A program made the position numbers and the translations under genes. 56,533 nt of DNA from Pseudothioclava sp033100795 (lineage in GTDB: Bacteria; Pseudomonadota; Alphaproteobacteria; Rhodobacterales; Rhodobacteraceae), in the NCBI RefSeq assembly GCF_033100795.1, contig NZ_JAWLVI010000009.1, positions 1 to 56,533 of the forward strand. Reading direction: 5' to 3'. Within the stretch, counting starts at the first letter, position 1. Every line of letters starts with the position of its first letter. Below the pieces are notes generated by a model. It saw only the letters and a program-made list of their open reading frames with translations, made no database searches and was not told where the DNA came from. Positions 7,049 through 16,500 of this stretch are shown here, piece by piece.

Positions 7049-8035
7049 ATGTCGAAGCTGGTCACGATTTACGGCGGGTCGGGGTTTGTCGGGCGCTATA
7101 TCGCGCGTCGTATGGCAAAGCAGGGCTGGCGGGTGCGAGTCGCTGTGCGTCGCCCCAATGAAGCGCTTTTCGTGAAGCCCTACGGTGCCGTGGGTCAGGT
7201 CGAACCCGTCCTGTGCAACATTCGCGACGACGCCAGTGTGCGGGCCGCGATGGCTGGCGCGGATGCGGTGGTGAACTGCGTCGGTATCCTTGTGACCTGC
7301 GGCAAGAATAAGTTCGAGGCCGTTCAGGTCGAGGGCGCCGGCCGCATTGCCCGTATCGCTGCTGAGCAGGGCGTAGATCATCTTATCCATATCTCTGCAA
7401 TTGGCGCTGATGCGATGGCGCAAAGTGCATACGCCCGCACCAAGGCCGAAGGCGAAGCCGCCGTGCTGGCGTCCTTCCCCTCGGCTGTCATCCTGCGTCC
7501 GTCGGTGATTTTTGGCACTGAGGACGGCTTTTTCAATAAATTCGCCGCGATGGCGCGCTACACGCCGGTGCTGCCGATCGTCGGTGGCAATAGCCGGTTC
7601 CAGCCCGTCTGGGTTGATGATGTGGCGCAGGCGGCAGAGGTTGCCGTGCTCGGCAAGGCGAGCGGCACCTATGAACTCGGCGGTCCGGATGTCGAAACAT
7701 TCCGCGGTCTGATGGGTAAAATGCTTGAGGTGACGAACCGCCGCCGCCTTGTTCTGAACCTGCCGTTCGGTGTTGGCGCGCTTATCGGCGGCGTTCTCGA
7801 TCTCGTGCAGGCTGCGACCGGCAGCTTGATCGTGAACAAGATCCTTACCCGCGATCAGGTCAAGAATCTTGCTAATGATAACGTGGTTGCCGAGGGCGCT
7901 AAGGGCTTTGCCGATCTGGGGATCAAGCCGGTTCCGGCGGCGACTGTTCTGCCCGATTACCTGTGGCGCTTCCGTCCGAACGGGCAGTATGAGGCGCTGC
8001 GCGCATCTGCGAAGAACCTGCGCAAGCCTTCGTAA
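7049..8035 (+). CDS. NDUFA9-like NAD(P)-binding complex I-associated protein
   Basis: This 328-residue atypical SDR protein resembles mitochondrial NDUFA9 and its alphaproteobacterial relatives. The Rossmann motif is IYGGSGFVGRYIARRM near residue 7. The usual SDR tyrosine is in AYARTKAEGEAAV near residue 132. A hydrophobic segment follows the Rossmann fold. In alphaproteobacteria this family is linked to respiratory complex I assembly or stability through a bound nucleotide; here that role is family-based. The ATG at 7049 was chosen because the nucleotide-binding strand begins three residues later; upstream codons would run through the tRNA. Its TAA shares one base with the uppP ATG (TAATG), so the two genes are translationally coupled. 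Confidence 0.85.
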   Translation: MSKLVTIYGGSGFVGRYIARRMAKQGWRVRVAVRRPNEALFVKPYGAVGQVEPVLCNIRDDASVRAAMAGADAVVNCVGILVTCGKNKFEAVQVEGAGRIARIAAEQGVDHLIHISAIGADAMAQSAYARTKAEGEAAVLASFPSAVILRPSVIFGTEDGFFNKFAAMARYTPVLPIVGGNSRFQPVWVDDVAQAAEVAVLGKASGTYELGGPDVETFRGLMGKMLEVTNRRRLVLNLPFGVGALIGGVLDLVQAATGSLIVNKILTRDQVKNLANDNVVAEGAKGFADLGIKPVPAATVLPDYLWRFRPNGQYEALRASAKNLRKPS

Positions 8036-8835
8036 TGAACGATACGATTATTGCGGGGCTGCTTGGTCTGCTTGAAGGTCTGACCGAGTTTCTTCCGGTA
8101 TCATCGACCGGCCACGTTTTGTTGGCCGGTCATTTTTTTGGCTTCCAAAGCACGGGCCGCGCCTTCGAGGTGCTAATCCAGCTTGGTGCGATTCTGGCGA
8201 TTTTCGGGGTTTACGCCAAGCTGCTGATCGAAACATTCGTGGCTGCGCCGCGCGACCCGCAAGCGCGGCGGTTTATCGGTTCGGTTCTGATTGCGTTTCT
8301 GCCTGCCGTGGTGATTGGCGTTCTGGCGCATGACTTCATCAAGCGGGTGCTTTTTGAGACGCCGGTTCTGATTGCGGTGATGCTGATCCTTGGTGGTGTC
8401 GTGCTGCTGTTTGTTGACCGCTGGAAGCTCGAGGTGCGTCACAACGATGCGACGAAGCTGCCGCTTGCGACCGCGTTCAAGATCGGGGTGATTCAGTGTC
8501 TCGCGATGATCCCTGGCACTTCGCGCTCGGGTGCGACGATTGTGGGCGCGATGCTGATGGGGGTGTCCAAGCGTGCGGCGGCAGAGTTCAGCTTTTTCTT
8601 GTCGATGCCGACGATGGCTGGGGCTTTCGCTTATGATCTTTACAAGAATCGTGACGCTCTGAATTCCGATGATCTTGGTTTGATCGGCATTGGGTTTGTC
8701 GCGGCGTTCGTCTCGGCGGTGTTTATTGTGCGCGGGTTGCTGAGCTTTGTAAGTCGCCATGGATATGGCCTGTTCGGCTGGTGGCGAATCATTCTTGGAA
8801 CCCTTGTGCTGCTGGCGATTGCTGCGGGTTACTGA
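8035..8835 (+). CDS. uppP: Undecaprenyl-diphosphatase UppP (BacA)
   Basis: This 266-residue inner-membrane enzyme removes a phosphate from undecaprenyl diphosphate, recycling the lipid carrier for peptidoglycan and other cell-wall polymers; extra copies give bacitracin resistance. The two family signatures are present: EGLTEFLPVSSTGH near residue 14, holding the catalytic Glu and His, and PGTSRSGATIVGAML near residue 160, holding the catalytic Arg. About seven or eight membrane segments are visible and the length is normal. It overlaps the NDUFA9-like gene by one base, so it is probably in the same transcript. Confidence 0.96.
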   Translation: MNDTIIAGLLGLLEGLTEFLPVSSTGHVLLAGHFFGFQSTGRAFEVLIQLGAILAIFGVYAKLLIETFVAAPRDPQARRFIGSVLIAFLPAVVIGVLAHDFIKRVLFETPVLIAVMLILGGVVLLFVDRWKLEVRHNDATKLPLATAFKIGVIQCLAMIPGTSRSGATIVGAMLMGVSKRAAAEFSFFLSMPTMAGAFAYDLYKNRDALNSDDLGLIGIGFVAAFVSAVFIVRGLLSFVSRHGYGLFGWWRIILGTLVLLAIAAGY

Positions 8836-8857
8836 CATAAATGGAAGCTATGCTGAC

Positions 8858-8952
8858 CTAAAATCGCAAGAAATCCACCTCGCAAAAGTCCACGGCGATC
8901 AAAAACAGCGATTTAGGTCATTATTATTGACTTTTAATTTCCCGGAACCGGG
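8858..8952. promoter_or_regulatory. Inverted repeats in the uppP-gltD intergenic region
   Basis: Two dyads precede gltD. GACCTAAAATCGC is mirrored about 40 bases later by GCGATTTAGGTC (one-base bulge). CCCGG-AA-CCGGG lies just downstream of a TTGACT box near 8928. The TTGACT could be a -35 element for gltD, although no convincing -10 sits at 17-base spacing. The small dyad would then overlap the promoter like an operator. No regulator is assigned. Confidence 0.35.
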
Positions 8953-8994
8953 TGTAGAGGTTGCGCGCTTAGTTTTTCACTGGGAGGCGCAGCC

Positions 8995-10428
8995 ATGGCC
9001 AAGCAACGCATGCTGAAGTTCGTCACGACGGCAAAAGAGATGCCGGAGAAGCGTGACGCGACCGTGCGCACTCAGGATTTCGACGAGATTTACCGCGAAT
9101 TCGCGGATGCGAAAGCGGCCGAGCAAGCCTCGCGCTGCTCGCAGTGCGGTGTGCCCTACTGCCATTCGCATTGCCCGCTGCACAACAATATCCCCGATTG
9201 GCTGCGTCTGACCGCCGAGGGCCGCTTGCAAGAGGCATACGAGCTGAGCCAGTCGACCAACTCCTTCCCCGAAATCTGCGGCCGCATTTGCCCGCAGGAC
9301 CGTCTGTGCGAAGGTAACTGCGTGATCGAACAGTCGGGCCACGGCACCGTGACCATCGGCGCAGTCGAGAAATACCTCACTGACACCGCTTGGGACATGG
9401 GCTGGGTGAAACCGGTTAAACCCTCGACCGAACGCACAGAAAGCGTTGGCATCATCGGCGCTGGCCCGGGTGGTCTGGCTGCGGCGGATGCGCTGCGTCG
9501 TGCGGGCGTTCAGGTGACCGTTTATGATCGTTACGACCGCGCTGGCGGCCTGCTGACCTACGGTATTCCGGGTTTCAAGCTTGAGAAAGACGTCGTCATG
9601 CAGCGCGTCAAGCAGCTTGAGGCATCGGGCGTCGAGTTCGTGTTGAACTGCAATGTCGGCACCGATATTTCCTTTGATGCTATCCGCGGCAAGCATGACG
9701 CCGTGCTGATTGCGACAGGCGTTTACAAGACGCGCGATCTGCGTGATCCGGGTGCCGATGCGGCAGGCATCGAGCGTGCAATCGACTATTTGACCGTTTC
9801 GAACAAGCTGTCCTTCGGGGATGACGTGGCCGAATTCGAAGACGGCACGATGAACGCGGCAGGCAAGCGCGTTGTGGTCATCGGCGGTGGCGACACCGCA
9901 ATGGACTGCGTGCGCACTGCCTTGCGTCAGGGCGCGACCTCGGTGAAGTGCCTGTATCGTCGCGACCGCGCCAACATGCCCGGTTCGCAGCGCGAAGTGC
10001 AAAACGCCGAGGAGGAAGGCGCGGAATTCGTCTGGATGGCCGCGCCAAGCAGCTTTGCCGGCAATCCGGTGTCGTCGATGACGATCCAGAAGATGCGCCT
10101 TGGTGCACCCGACGCTTCGGGCCGCCAAAGCCCCGAGCCGATCGAAGGTGGCCTTTACGAAGAGCCGGTGGACCTTGTGATCAAGGCACTTGGCTTTGAA
10201 CCCGAAGACCTGCCCGAGCAATGGGGCGTGGACGATCTGGAAACTACGCGCTGGAATACGATCAAAGCCAAATTCGGCACGCACGAGACCTCGATCCCCG
10301 GCGTTTACGCTGTGGGCGACATCGTGCGCGGCGCCAGCCTTGTGGTCTGGGCAATCCGTGACGGGCGCGAAGCAGGAGCTTCGATCATCAAGTATCTCGA
10401 TGCGGCTGCGAAAGTCGCGGCCGAGTAA
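8995..10428 (+). CDS. gltD: Glutamate synthase (NADPH) small subunit
   Basis: This 477-residue subunit supplies electrons from NADPH to the large glutamate synthase subunit through FAD and iron-sulfur centres. The N-terminal ferredoxin-like cysteines are in CSQCGVPYCHSHCP (about residue 48) and CGRICPQDRLCEGNC (about residue 94). The FAD fold is GIIGAGPGGLAAADALRRAG (about residue 155) and the NADPH fold is VVVIGGGDTAMDCV (about residue 296). The end, GVYAVGDIVRGASLVVWAI, is the usual second FAD contact. A strong GGGAGG lies before the ATG. It heads a cluster that ends with gltB but has two unrelated genes between. Confidence 0.97.
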   Translation: MAKQRMLKFVTTAKEMPEKRDATVRTQDFDEIYREFADAKAAEQASRCSQCGVPYCHSHCPLHNNIPDWLRLTAEGRLQEAYELSQSTNSFPEICGRICPQDRLCEGNCVIEQSGHGTVTIGAVEKYLTDTAWDMGWVKPVKPSTERTESVGIIGAGPGGLAAADALRRAGVQVTVYDRYDRAGGLLTYGIPGFKLEKDVVMQRVKQLEASGVEFVLNCNVGTDISFDAIRGKHDAVLIATGVYKTRDLRDPGADAAGIERAIDYLTVSNKLSFGDDVAEFEDGTMNAAGKRVVVIGGGDTAMDCVRTALRQGATSVKCLYRRDRANMPGSQREVQNAEEEGAEFVWMAAPSSFAGNPVSSMTIQKMRLGAPDASGRQSPEPIEGGLYEEPVDLVIKALGFEPEDLPEQWGVDDLETTRWNTIKAKFGTHETSIPGVYAVGDIVRGASLVVWAIRDGREAGASIIKYLDAAAKVAAE

Positions 10429-10475
10429 TCCGGTCGGGTCAGGTGGCTGACTCCTCTGAACAGTAGGGCACGACA

Positions 10476-11186
10476 GTGAACATGCAAGCGGCAGGTCTGG
10501 CATTGATCGGGGGGATATTGATCCCCCTGCCCGGCCATGCCGCCGGTCCGTTCACGCCGCCCGCAGGGTGCGATCTGCAAATGACGGTGCAGATGCGGTC
10601 GTGTCAGGTGGCGAATGTCTATACCTGCACGGGCGCAGAAGGGGACCGCTGGATTTCCTATGCCGATGGCGAGGGCGAGTTCTTCCTCTCGCAGATCGAC
10701 CACCAGACCCGCTGGATCGAGAGCGTCAGCCTTGAGAGCGGCGAGATCGACCGGCTTGATCTGGCTGGTTCGGCCGATCATGCGTCGTTCGACGCGCTGC
10801 TGGCGACGGGCGCGGATGATTATGATTTCGTCACGCGTAACAATTTCGGCGATGCCCGCCGCTATGTCGGTATCGACCGCCTGACGGGTGAGCAGGTCTC
10901 GATTGATGGTGTCGTGCTGGAGCGCTGCACCTTCGAGGTGACGTCTTACGACGCCGACGGGCAGTTTATGTCGCGGCGCGAGGGTAGCCAGTATATCTCG
11001 CACGACCAGCGGATTTTCTTTGGCGATTCCGAGCGGTTCGAGAACGCACAGGGCGAGACCTTCGACACATCCGATACGCCCGTCACCTTTGCGTTTCCCG
11101 GCGATGCCGACTTTGGCGCAGCCGAGCCGAAATTCGGCTGCGATATGCTGATGACCGGCGACCTGATGGAAAGGGGGGCGTCATGA
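10476..11186 (+). CDS. Secreted hypothetical protein between gltD and gltB
   Basis: This 236-residue exported protein has a short signal peptide (MQAAGLALIGGILIPLPGHA, cleaved after HAA or nearby). The mature part has about six cysteines in pairs (CDLQ, CQVANVYTC, ERC, FGC), suggesting disulfides in the periplasm, and is otherwise acidic and beta-rich. No family is recognised. The start is either the GTG at 10476 or the ATG two codons later; neither has a strong ribosome site. The stop overlaps the next gene by four bases. The position between the two glutamate synthase genes is unexplained. Confidence 0.7.
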   Translation: MNMQAAGLALIGGILIPLPGHAAGPFTPPAGCDLQMTVQMRSCQVANVYTCTGAEGDRWISYADGEGEFFLSQIDHQTRWIESVSLESGEIDRLDLAGSADHASFDALLATGADDYDFVTRNNFGDARRYVGIDRLTGEQVSIDGVVLERCTFEVTSYDADGQFMSRREGSQYISHDQRIFFGDSERFENAQGETFDTSDTPVTFAFPGDADFGAAEPKFGCDMLMTGDLMERGAS

Positions 11187-11977
11187 ACGCAGATGCGCGC
11201 CCCGATCTGAAAATTAACCCGCTGCCCTCCGAGGCGCCGCTGGCGATGCACTTCACGCCCGGCACCTCGTCGCGGCTGGTTGTCTCGTTCGCGGGGGTGG
11301 GCACCAAACGCCACCAGATGCCGCCGGTCGAACTCCCGCGGGTGGCGCACGGGAATGGCGCGAACAACGTTCTTTATGTCTCGGATCAAAGCCGTAGCTG
11401 GATGAACGGGCCGGGAATCGTCGAGCAAGTTCTGGAAACCATCGAGGATATTACCGACGAATTGGGAATCACTTCGCTTGTGGCGGTCGGAAACTCGATG
11501 GGTGGTTTTGCCGCGATGGTTCTGGCAGCCGAGACCGAGGTCGAGGCGGTGGTCGCGATTGGTCCGCAATTCTCCGTCCATCCCGACATTATGCCCGACG
11601 AATGGCGCTGGAAGTTCTTCCGCGACAAGATCGCGGACTGGCGTTATCCGCAGGCGCCCGACCTGCGCGACCGCAATACGGTGGTGACACTGCTGAATGG
11701 CGGTAGCGCGGACGAGCAGATGCACGCACAGCGCTTTCCGACGGATGCGGGCTATCATCACTATATCTTCCCCGATCAGGGGCATTCCCTTGCGCGTTCC
11801 TTACATGACAAGGGGCAGCTTGAGCCGATCGTGACAACCTCGCTTGAGGGGCGCCCCGCGGTTGCCCGCCAGGCGGTGCACAACGCGGGCGGGTTGATCC
11901 GCGCGCAGTTTGAAAACAGATCAGAAATACCTACGACTTCGCACTCTTCGAGGAGGCACAATGATGACCAAATATGA
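11183..11977 (+). CDS. Alpha/beta-hydrolase-fold protein
   Basis: This 264-residue protein has an alpha/beta-hydrolase architecture. The nucleophile elbow is VGNSMGGFAAM near residue 103 (G-x-S-x-G-G). A beta strand with a candidate acid follows, and the catalytic His is in FPDQGHSLA near residue 200. There is no signal peptide, so it should be cytoplasmic. The substrate cannot be told; related proteins occur near surface-polysaccharide and sugar-processing genes. It starts with a four-base overlap (ATGA) with the upstream secreted protein, and its end runs 17 bases into gltB, so the gltD-gltB cluster behaves as one operon. Confidence 0.7.
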   Translation: MNADARPDLKINPLPSEAPLAMHFTPGTSSRLVVSFAGVGTKRHQMPPVELPRVAHGNGANNVLYVSDQSRSWMNGPGIVEQVLETIEDITDELGITSLVAVGNSMGGFAAMVLAAETEVEAVVAIGPQFSVHPDIMPDEWRWKFFRDKIADWRYPQAPDLRDRNTVVTLLNGGSADEQMHAQRFPTDAGYHHYIFPDQGHSLARSLHDKGQLEPIVTTSLEGRPAVARQAVHNAGGLIRAQFENRSEIPTTSHSSRRHNDDQI

Positions 11978-14900
11978 TGACGCCTGGGTGGCCGCCGAGG
12001 AGGCAAAGCGCCAGTTTATGGCCGAGCATTCGCTCTATAAGGCGGACGACGAGAAGGCCTCGTGCGGGGTCGGTCTGGTTGTGTCTTTGGACGGTAAAGC
12101 CAGCCGCAAGGTCGTTGAAAACGGCATCGACGCACTTAAGGCCATTTGGCACCGTGGCGCTGTGGATGCGGATGGCAAGACCGGTGATGGCGCTGGCATT
12201 CATGTGCAAATTCCGGTTCCCTTCTTCTACGATCAGGTGCGCCGCACCGGCCACGAGCCGCATGAGACCAAGCTGATTGCCGTTGGTCAGGTCTTTCTGC
12301 CGCGCACCGATTTCGGTGCTCAGGAACGTTGCCGCACGATCATCGAATCCGAAGTGCTGCGTATGGGGCACTATATCTATGGCTGGCGCCACGTTCCGGT
12401 GAACACCGAGGTTCTGGGCGACAAGGCAAACGCCACCCGCCCCGAGATCGAGCAAATCCTGATCCGCTGTGACAAGGACATCGACGACGACCAGTTCGAA
12501 CGCGAGCTTTACATCATCCGCCGCCGGATCGAGAAAGCCGCGATCGCCGCGCAGGTGAAGGGGCTGTATATCTGCTCGCTGTCGTGCCGCTCGATCATCT
12601 ACAAAGGCATGATGCTGGCCGAGCAGGTTGCGGAATTCTATCCCGACCTGAAAGACGACCGCTTCGAGAGCGCCTTTGCGATTTACCACCAGCGCTATTC
12701 GACCAACACCTTCCCCGAATGGTGGCTGGCGCAGCCCTTCCGCATGTTGGCCCACAACGGCGAGATCAACACGATCAAGGGCAACATCAACTGGATGAAG
12801 TCGCACGAAATCCGTATGGCCAGCTCGACCTTTGGCGACATGGCAGAGGACATCAAGCCGATCATTCCGGCGGGCGCATCGGATTCGGGCGCGTTTGACG
12901 CCGTTTTCGAGGTGATGGTGCGGTCTGGCCGTTCGGCGCCGATGACCAAGACGATGCTGGTCCCCGAGGCCTATTCGCATTCGGATAAGATGCCGCAGGC
13001 GTGGCAGGATATGTATGCCTATTGCAACGCCGTGATGGAGCCGTGGGACGGCCCCGCAGCTCTGGCAATGACCGATGGTCGCTGGGTTTGTGGCGGCCTG
13101 GACCGTAACGGCCTGCGCCCGCTGCGTTACGTTGTGACCGGCGACCGTATGCTGATCGCGGGCTCTGAGGTTGGCATGGTGCCGACCGATGAAGCGTCGG
13201 TGGTTGAGAAGGGCGCGCTTGGCCCGGGGCAGCTGATTGCTGTCGATATGAAAGAGGGCAAGCTATACCACGACGCCGCGATCAAGAACCGTCTGGCGTC
13301 CAGCCAGCCGTTCGGTGAATGGATCGAGAAGGTTGTCGATCTGAACACAATGCTGAAGGAAGTGCCGGAAACGGCGCTCTTCTCGGGGGCTGATCTGCGC
13401 CGCCGTCAGGTTGCTGCGGGCTACTCGATCGAAGAAATCGAGCAGATCCTCGCGCCGATGGCCGAAGACGGAAAAGAGGCGATTGCCTCGATGGGCGACG
13501 ATACGCCGCCTGCGGTTCTGTCCAAGCAGTATCGCCCGCTGTCGCATTTCTTCCGTCAGAACTTCTCTCAGGTGACGAACCCGCCGATCGACAGCCTGCG
13601 CGAAACCCGCGTGATGAGCCTGAAGACGCGCTTCGGCAACCTGAAGAACGTGCTCGACGAAGACAGCTCGCAGACCGAAATTCTGGTTCTGGAAAGCCCC
13701 TTTGTGGCGAATGGCGAGTTTGAATCGCTGCGCAAGCATTTCGGCACCGAAGTCGCCGAGATCGACTGCACCTTCGCCGTGGGCGCCGATCAGGACGCCC
13801 TGCGTGATGCACTGACCCGCATCCGCAACGAGGCCGAAGATGCTGTGCGTTCGGGCGCGATGCACCTTGTTCTGACCGACGAAGGCCAGAACGCCGAAAA
13901 AATCGCGATGCCGATGATCCTTGCAACATCGGCGGTGCATTCGTGGCTGACCAAGAAGGGGCTTCGCACCTTCTGTTCGATCAACGTGCGTTCGGCGGAA
14001 TGCATCGACCCGCACTATTTCGCGGTTCTGATCGGTGCCGGTGCGACGACGGTCAACGCCTATCTGGCGCAAGACACCATCGCCGACCGGATCGAGCGCG
14101 GCCTTCTGGAAGGCTCGCTTCTGGACAACATGCGCCGTTATCGCGATGCGATTGACGCGGGTCTTCTGAAGATCATGGCGAAGATGGGGATCTCAGTGAT
14201 CTCGTCCTACCGCGGTGGTCTGAACTTTGAAGCTGTAGGTCTGTCGCGCGCGATGGTTGCCGAGTATTTCCCCGGTATGCATTCGCGTATTTCGGGGATC
14301 GGCCTGCATGGTATCCAGCACAAGCTGGAAGAGATTCACCAGAAGGGCTGGGAAATGGGCCAGGAAGTCCTGCCGATTGGCGGCTTCTACAAGGCGCGTC
14401 GTTCGGGCGAGAGCCACGCTTGGGGCGCGCAGACGATGCACCTCTTGCAGCAGGCTTGTAACCGCGCGTCCTATGATCTGTGGAAGCAGTATTCCTCGCT
14501 GATGCGGGCGAACCCGCCGATCCATATCCGTGACCTTCTGGACATCAAGACGCTGGGTAAGTCGATCCCGATCGAAGAGGTGGAATCGATCACCTCGATC
14601 CGTAAGCGTTTCGTCACGCCGGGGATGTCGCTGGGGGCTCTGTCGCCCGAGGCGCACAAACTGCTGAACGTCGCGATGAACCGGATCGGCGCCAAGTCGG
14701 ACTCGGGTGAGGGCGGTGAAGATCCGGCGCACTTTGTGCCCGAACCGAACGGCGACAACCCGTCGGCCAAGATCAAGCAGGTGGCGTCGGGTCGTTTCGG
14801 TGTGACTGCCGAATACCTCAACCACTGCGAAGAGCTTGAGATCAAGGTCGCCCAAGGTGCCAAGCCTGGCGAGGGTGGCCAGCTTCCGGGCATGAAGGTC

Positions 14901-16499
14901 ACCGACCTGATTGCGCGCCTGCGTCACTCGACCAAAGGCGTCACGCTGATCTCGCCGCCGCCGCACCACGACATCTACTCGATCGAAGACCTCGCGCAGC
15001 TGATCTACGACCTCAAGCAGATCAACCCGCGCTGTAAGGTGACGGTGAAGCTTGTGGCCTCGTCGGGTGTTGGCACGATTGCGGCTGGTGTGGCCAAGGC
15101 CAAGGCCGACGTGATCCTGATTTCGGGCCATAACGGCGGCACGGGCGCAAGCCCCGCAACCTCGATCAAATATGCCGGTCTTCCGTGGGAGATGGGCCTG
15201 ACCGAGGCGCATCAGGTGCTTGCGATGAACAACCTGCGCGAGCGGGTCACGCTGCGCACCGATGGCGGTCTGCGCACGGGGCGCGATATTGTCATGGCGG
15301 CGATGATGGGGGCCGAGGAATACGGCATCGGCACCGCAGCGCTGATCGCGATGGGCTGTATCATGGTGCGTCAGTGCCAGTCGAACACCTGCCCCGTGGG
15401 CGTGTGTACGCAAGATCCGGCCCTGCGCGCGAAGTTCACGGGATCGGCCGATAAGGTCGTGAACCTGATCACCTTCTACGCGCAGGAAGTGCGTGAGATC
15501 CTCGCCTCGATCGGTGCCCGTTCGATGGACGAGATCATCGGTCGCGCCGACCTTCTGACGCAGGTCAGCCGTGGGTCTGCCTTCCTGGACGACCTCGATC
15601 TGAACCCGCTGCTGATCACCGTCGATGGTTGGGACAAGATCGTCTACGACCGTTCGAAGCCGCGCAACTATGTGCCTGATACGCTGGATGCGGAAATCAT
15701 CCGCGATGGCGCGCGCTTCTTCGAGGATGGCGAGAAGATGCAGCTTTCCTATGCGGTGCGGAACACGCTGCGGACCATCGGGACGCGTGCATCCAGCCAC
15801 ATCGTCAAGAACTTCGGGATGCGCAATGCGCTGCAGCCCGACCACCTGACGGTGAAGCTGACGGGGTCGGCCGGTCAGTCGCTTGGCGCTTTTGCGGCTC
15901 CGGGCCTGAAGATCGAGGTGTCGGGCGACGCGAACGACTATGTGGCCAAGGGTCTGTCCGGCGGCACCGTGGTTGTGCGCCCGCCGATGGCTTCGCCGCT
16001 GGTGGCCTCCGAGAACACGATCATCGGTAACACCGTTCTTTATGGGGCGACCGACGGCTATCTGTTCGCAGCTGGCCGCGCGGGTGAGCGTTTCGGCGTT
16101 CGCAACTCGGGTGCGAAGGTTGTGGTCGAGGGCTGTGGTTCCAACGGGTGTGAATACATGACCGGTGGTGTTGCGGTGATCCTTGGGTCGATCGGGCCGA
16201 ACTTCGGTGCCGGTATGACGGGTGGCATGGCCTATCTTTATGATCCCGAAGGCGTTGCCGAGGACTTTATGAACCTCGAAAGCCTTGTGACCTGTGGCCT
16301 TGGCCATGCGCATTGGGAGCATCAGCTGAAAACCCTGATCGAGCGTCATGCCGCCGAAACCGGCTCGCGCAAAGCCGCCGAGATCCTGCAGCACTGGGAG
16401 GCCGAGAAAGCCAACTTCCTGCAGGTCTGCCCGAAAGAGATGCTGATCCATCTTCCGCATCCGCTGAGTGACGAAGCCAGCGCGGTTCCGGCTGAATAA
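11961..16499 (+). CDS. gltB: Glutamate synthase (NADPH) large subunit
   Basis: This 1512-residue enzyme makes two glutamates from glutamine and 2-oxoglutarate. It is made as a precursor: the N-terminal catalytic Cys of the class II glutaminase domain is Cys35 (KAS-CGVGLVV), exposed when the first ~34 residues are removed. The FMN-binding synthase domain holds SGHNGGTGASP near residue 1060, and the 3Fe-4S cysteines are in CIMVRQCQSNTCPVGVC near residue 1133. The C-terminal GXGXG beta-helix shows the repeated GxxxNGCEYMTGG pattern. The ATG at 11961 follows a clear GAGGAGG site; longer in-frame starts upstream lack one. Length is full for the family. Confidence 0.97.
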   Translation: MMTKYDDAWVAAEEAKRQFMAEHSLYKADDEKASCGVGLVVSLDGKASRKVVENGIDALKAIWHRGAVDADGKTGDGAGIHVQIPVPFFYDQVRRTGHEPHETKLIAVGQVFLPRTDFGAQERCRTIIESEVLRMGHYIYGWRHVPVNTEVLGDKANATRPEIEQILIRCDKDIDDDQFERELYIIRRRIEKAAIAAQVKGLYICSLSCRSIIYKGMMLAEQVAEFYPDLKDDRFESAFAIYHQRYSTNTFPEWWLAQPFRMLAHNGEINTIKGNINWMKSHEIRMASSTFGDMAEDIKPIIPAGASDSGAFDAVFEVMVRSGRSAPMTKTMLVPEAYSHSDKMPQAWQDMYAYCNAVMEPWDGPAALAMTDGRWVCGGLDRNGLRPLRYVVTGDRMLIAGSEVGMVPTDEASVVEKGALGPGQLIAVDMKEGKLYHDAAIKNRLASSQPFGEWIEKVVDLNTMLKEVPETALFSGADLRRRQVAAGYSIEEIEQILAPMAEDGKEAIASMGDDTPPAVLSKQYRPLSHFFRQNFSQVTNPPIDSLRETRVMSLKTRFGNLKNVLDEDSSQTEILVLESPFVANGEFESLRKHFGTEVAEIDCTFAVGADQDALRDALTRIRNEAEDAVRSGAMHLVLTDEGQNAEKIAMPMILATSAVHSWLTKKGLRTFCSINVRSAECIDPHYFAVLIGAGATTVNAYLAQDTIADRIERGLLEGSLLDNMRRYRDAIDAGLLKIMAKMGISVISSYRGGLNFEAVGLSRAMVAEYFPGMHSRISGIGLHGIQHKLEEIHQKGWEMGQEVLPIGGFYKARRSGESHAWGAQTMHLLQQACNRASYDLWKQYSSLMRANPPIHIRDLLDIKTLGKSIPIEEVESITSIRKRFVTPGMSLGALSPEAHKLLNVAMNRIGAKSDSGEGGEDPAHFVPEPNGDNPSAKIKQVASGRFGVTAEYLNHCEELEIKVAQGAKPGEGGQLPGMKVTDLIARLRHSTKGVTLISPPPHHDIYSIEDLAQLIYDLKQINPRCKVTVKLVASSGVGTIAAGVAKAKADVILISGHNGGTGASPATSIKYAGLPWEMGLTEAHQVLAMNNLRERVTLRTDGGLRTGRDIVMAAMMGAEEYGIGTAALIAMGCIMVRQCQSNTCPVGVCTQDPALRAKFTGSADKVVNLITFYAQEVREILASIGARSMDEIIGRADLLTQVSRGSAFLDDLDLNPLLITVDGWDKIVYDRSKPRNYVPDTLDAEIIRDGARFFEDGEKMQLSYAVRNTLRTIGTRASSHIVKNFGMRNALQPDHLTVKLTGSAGQSLGAFAAPGLKIEVSGDANDYVAKGLSGGTVVVRPPMASPLVASENTIIGNTVLYGATDGYLFAAGRAGERFGVRNSGAKVVVEGCGSNGCEYMTGGVAVILGSIGPNFGAGMTGGMAYLYDPEGVAEDFMNLESLVTCGLGHAHWEHQLKTLIERHAAETGSRKAAEILQHWEAEKANFLQVCPKEMLIHLPHPLSDEASAVPAE

Positions 16500-16500
16500 G

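Noticed and set aside
11910..11960. Longer N-terminus for gltB
   Set aside because: The extra residues overlap the hydrolase gene, and the strong GAGGAGG site lies before the ATG at 11961.
14193..16460. 755-codon frame opposite gltB
   Set aside because: Shadow of gltB: the sense strand is unmistakable and the antisense product is rich in Arg and His with no family match.
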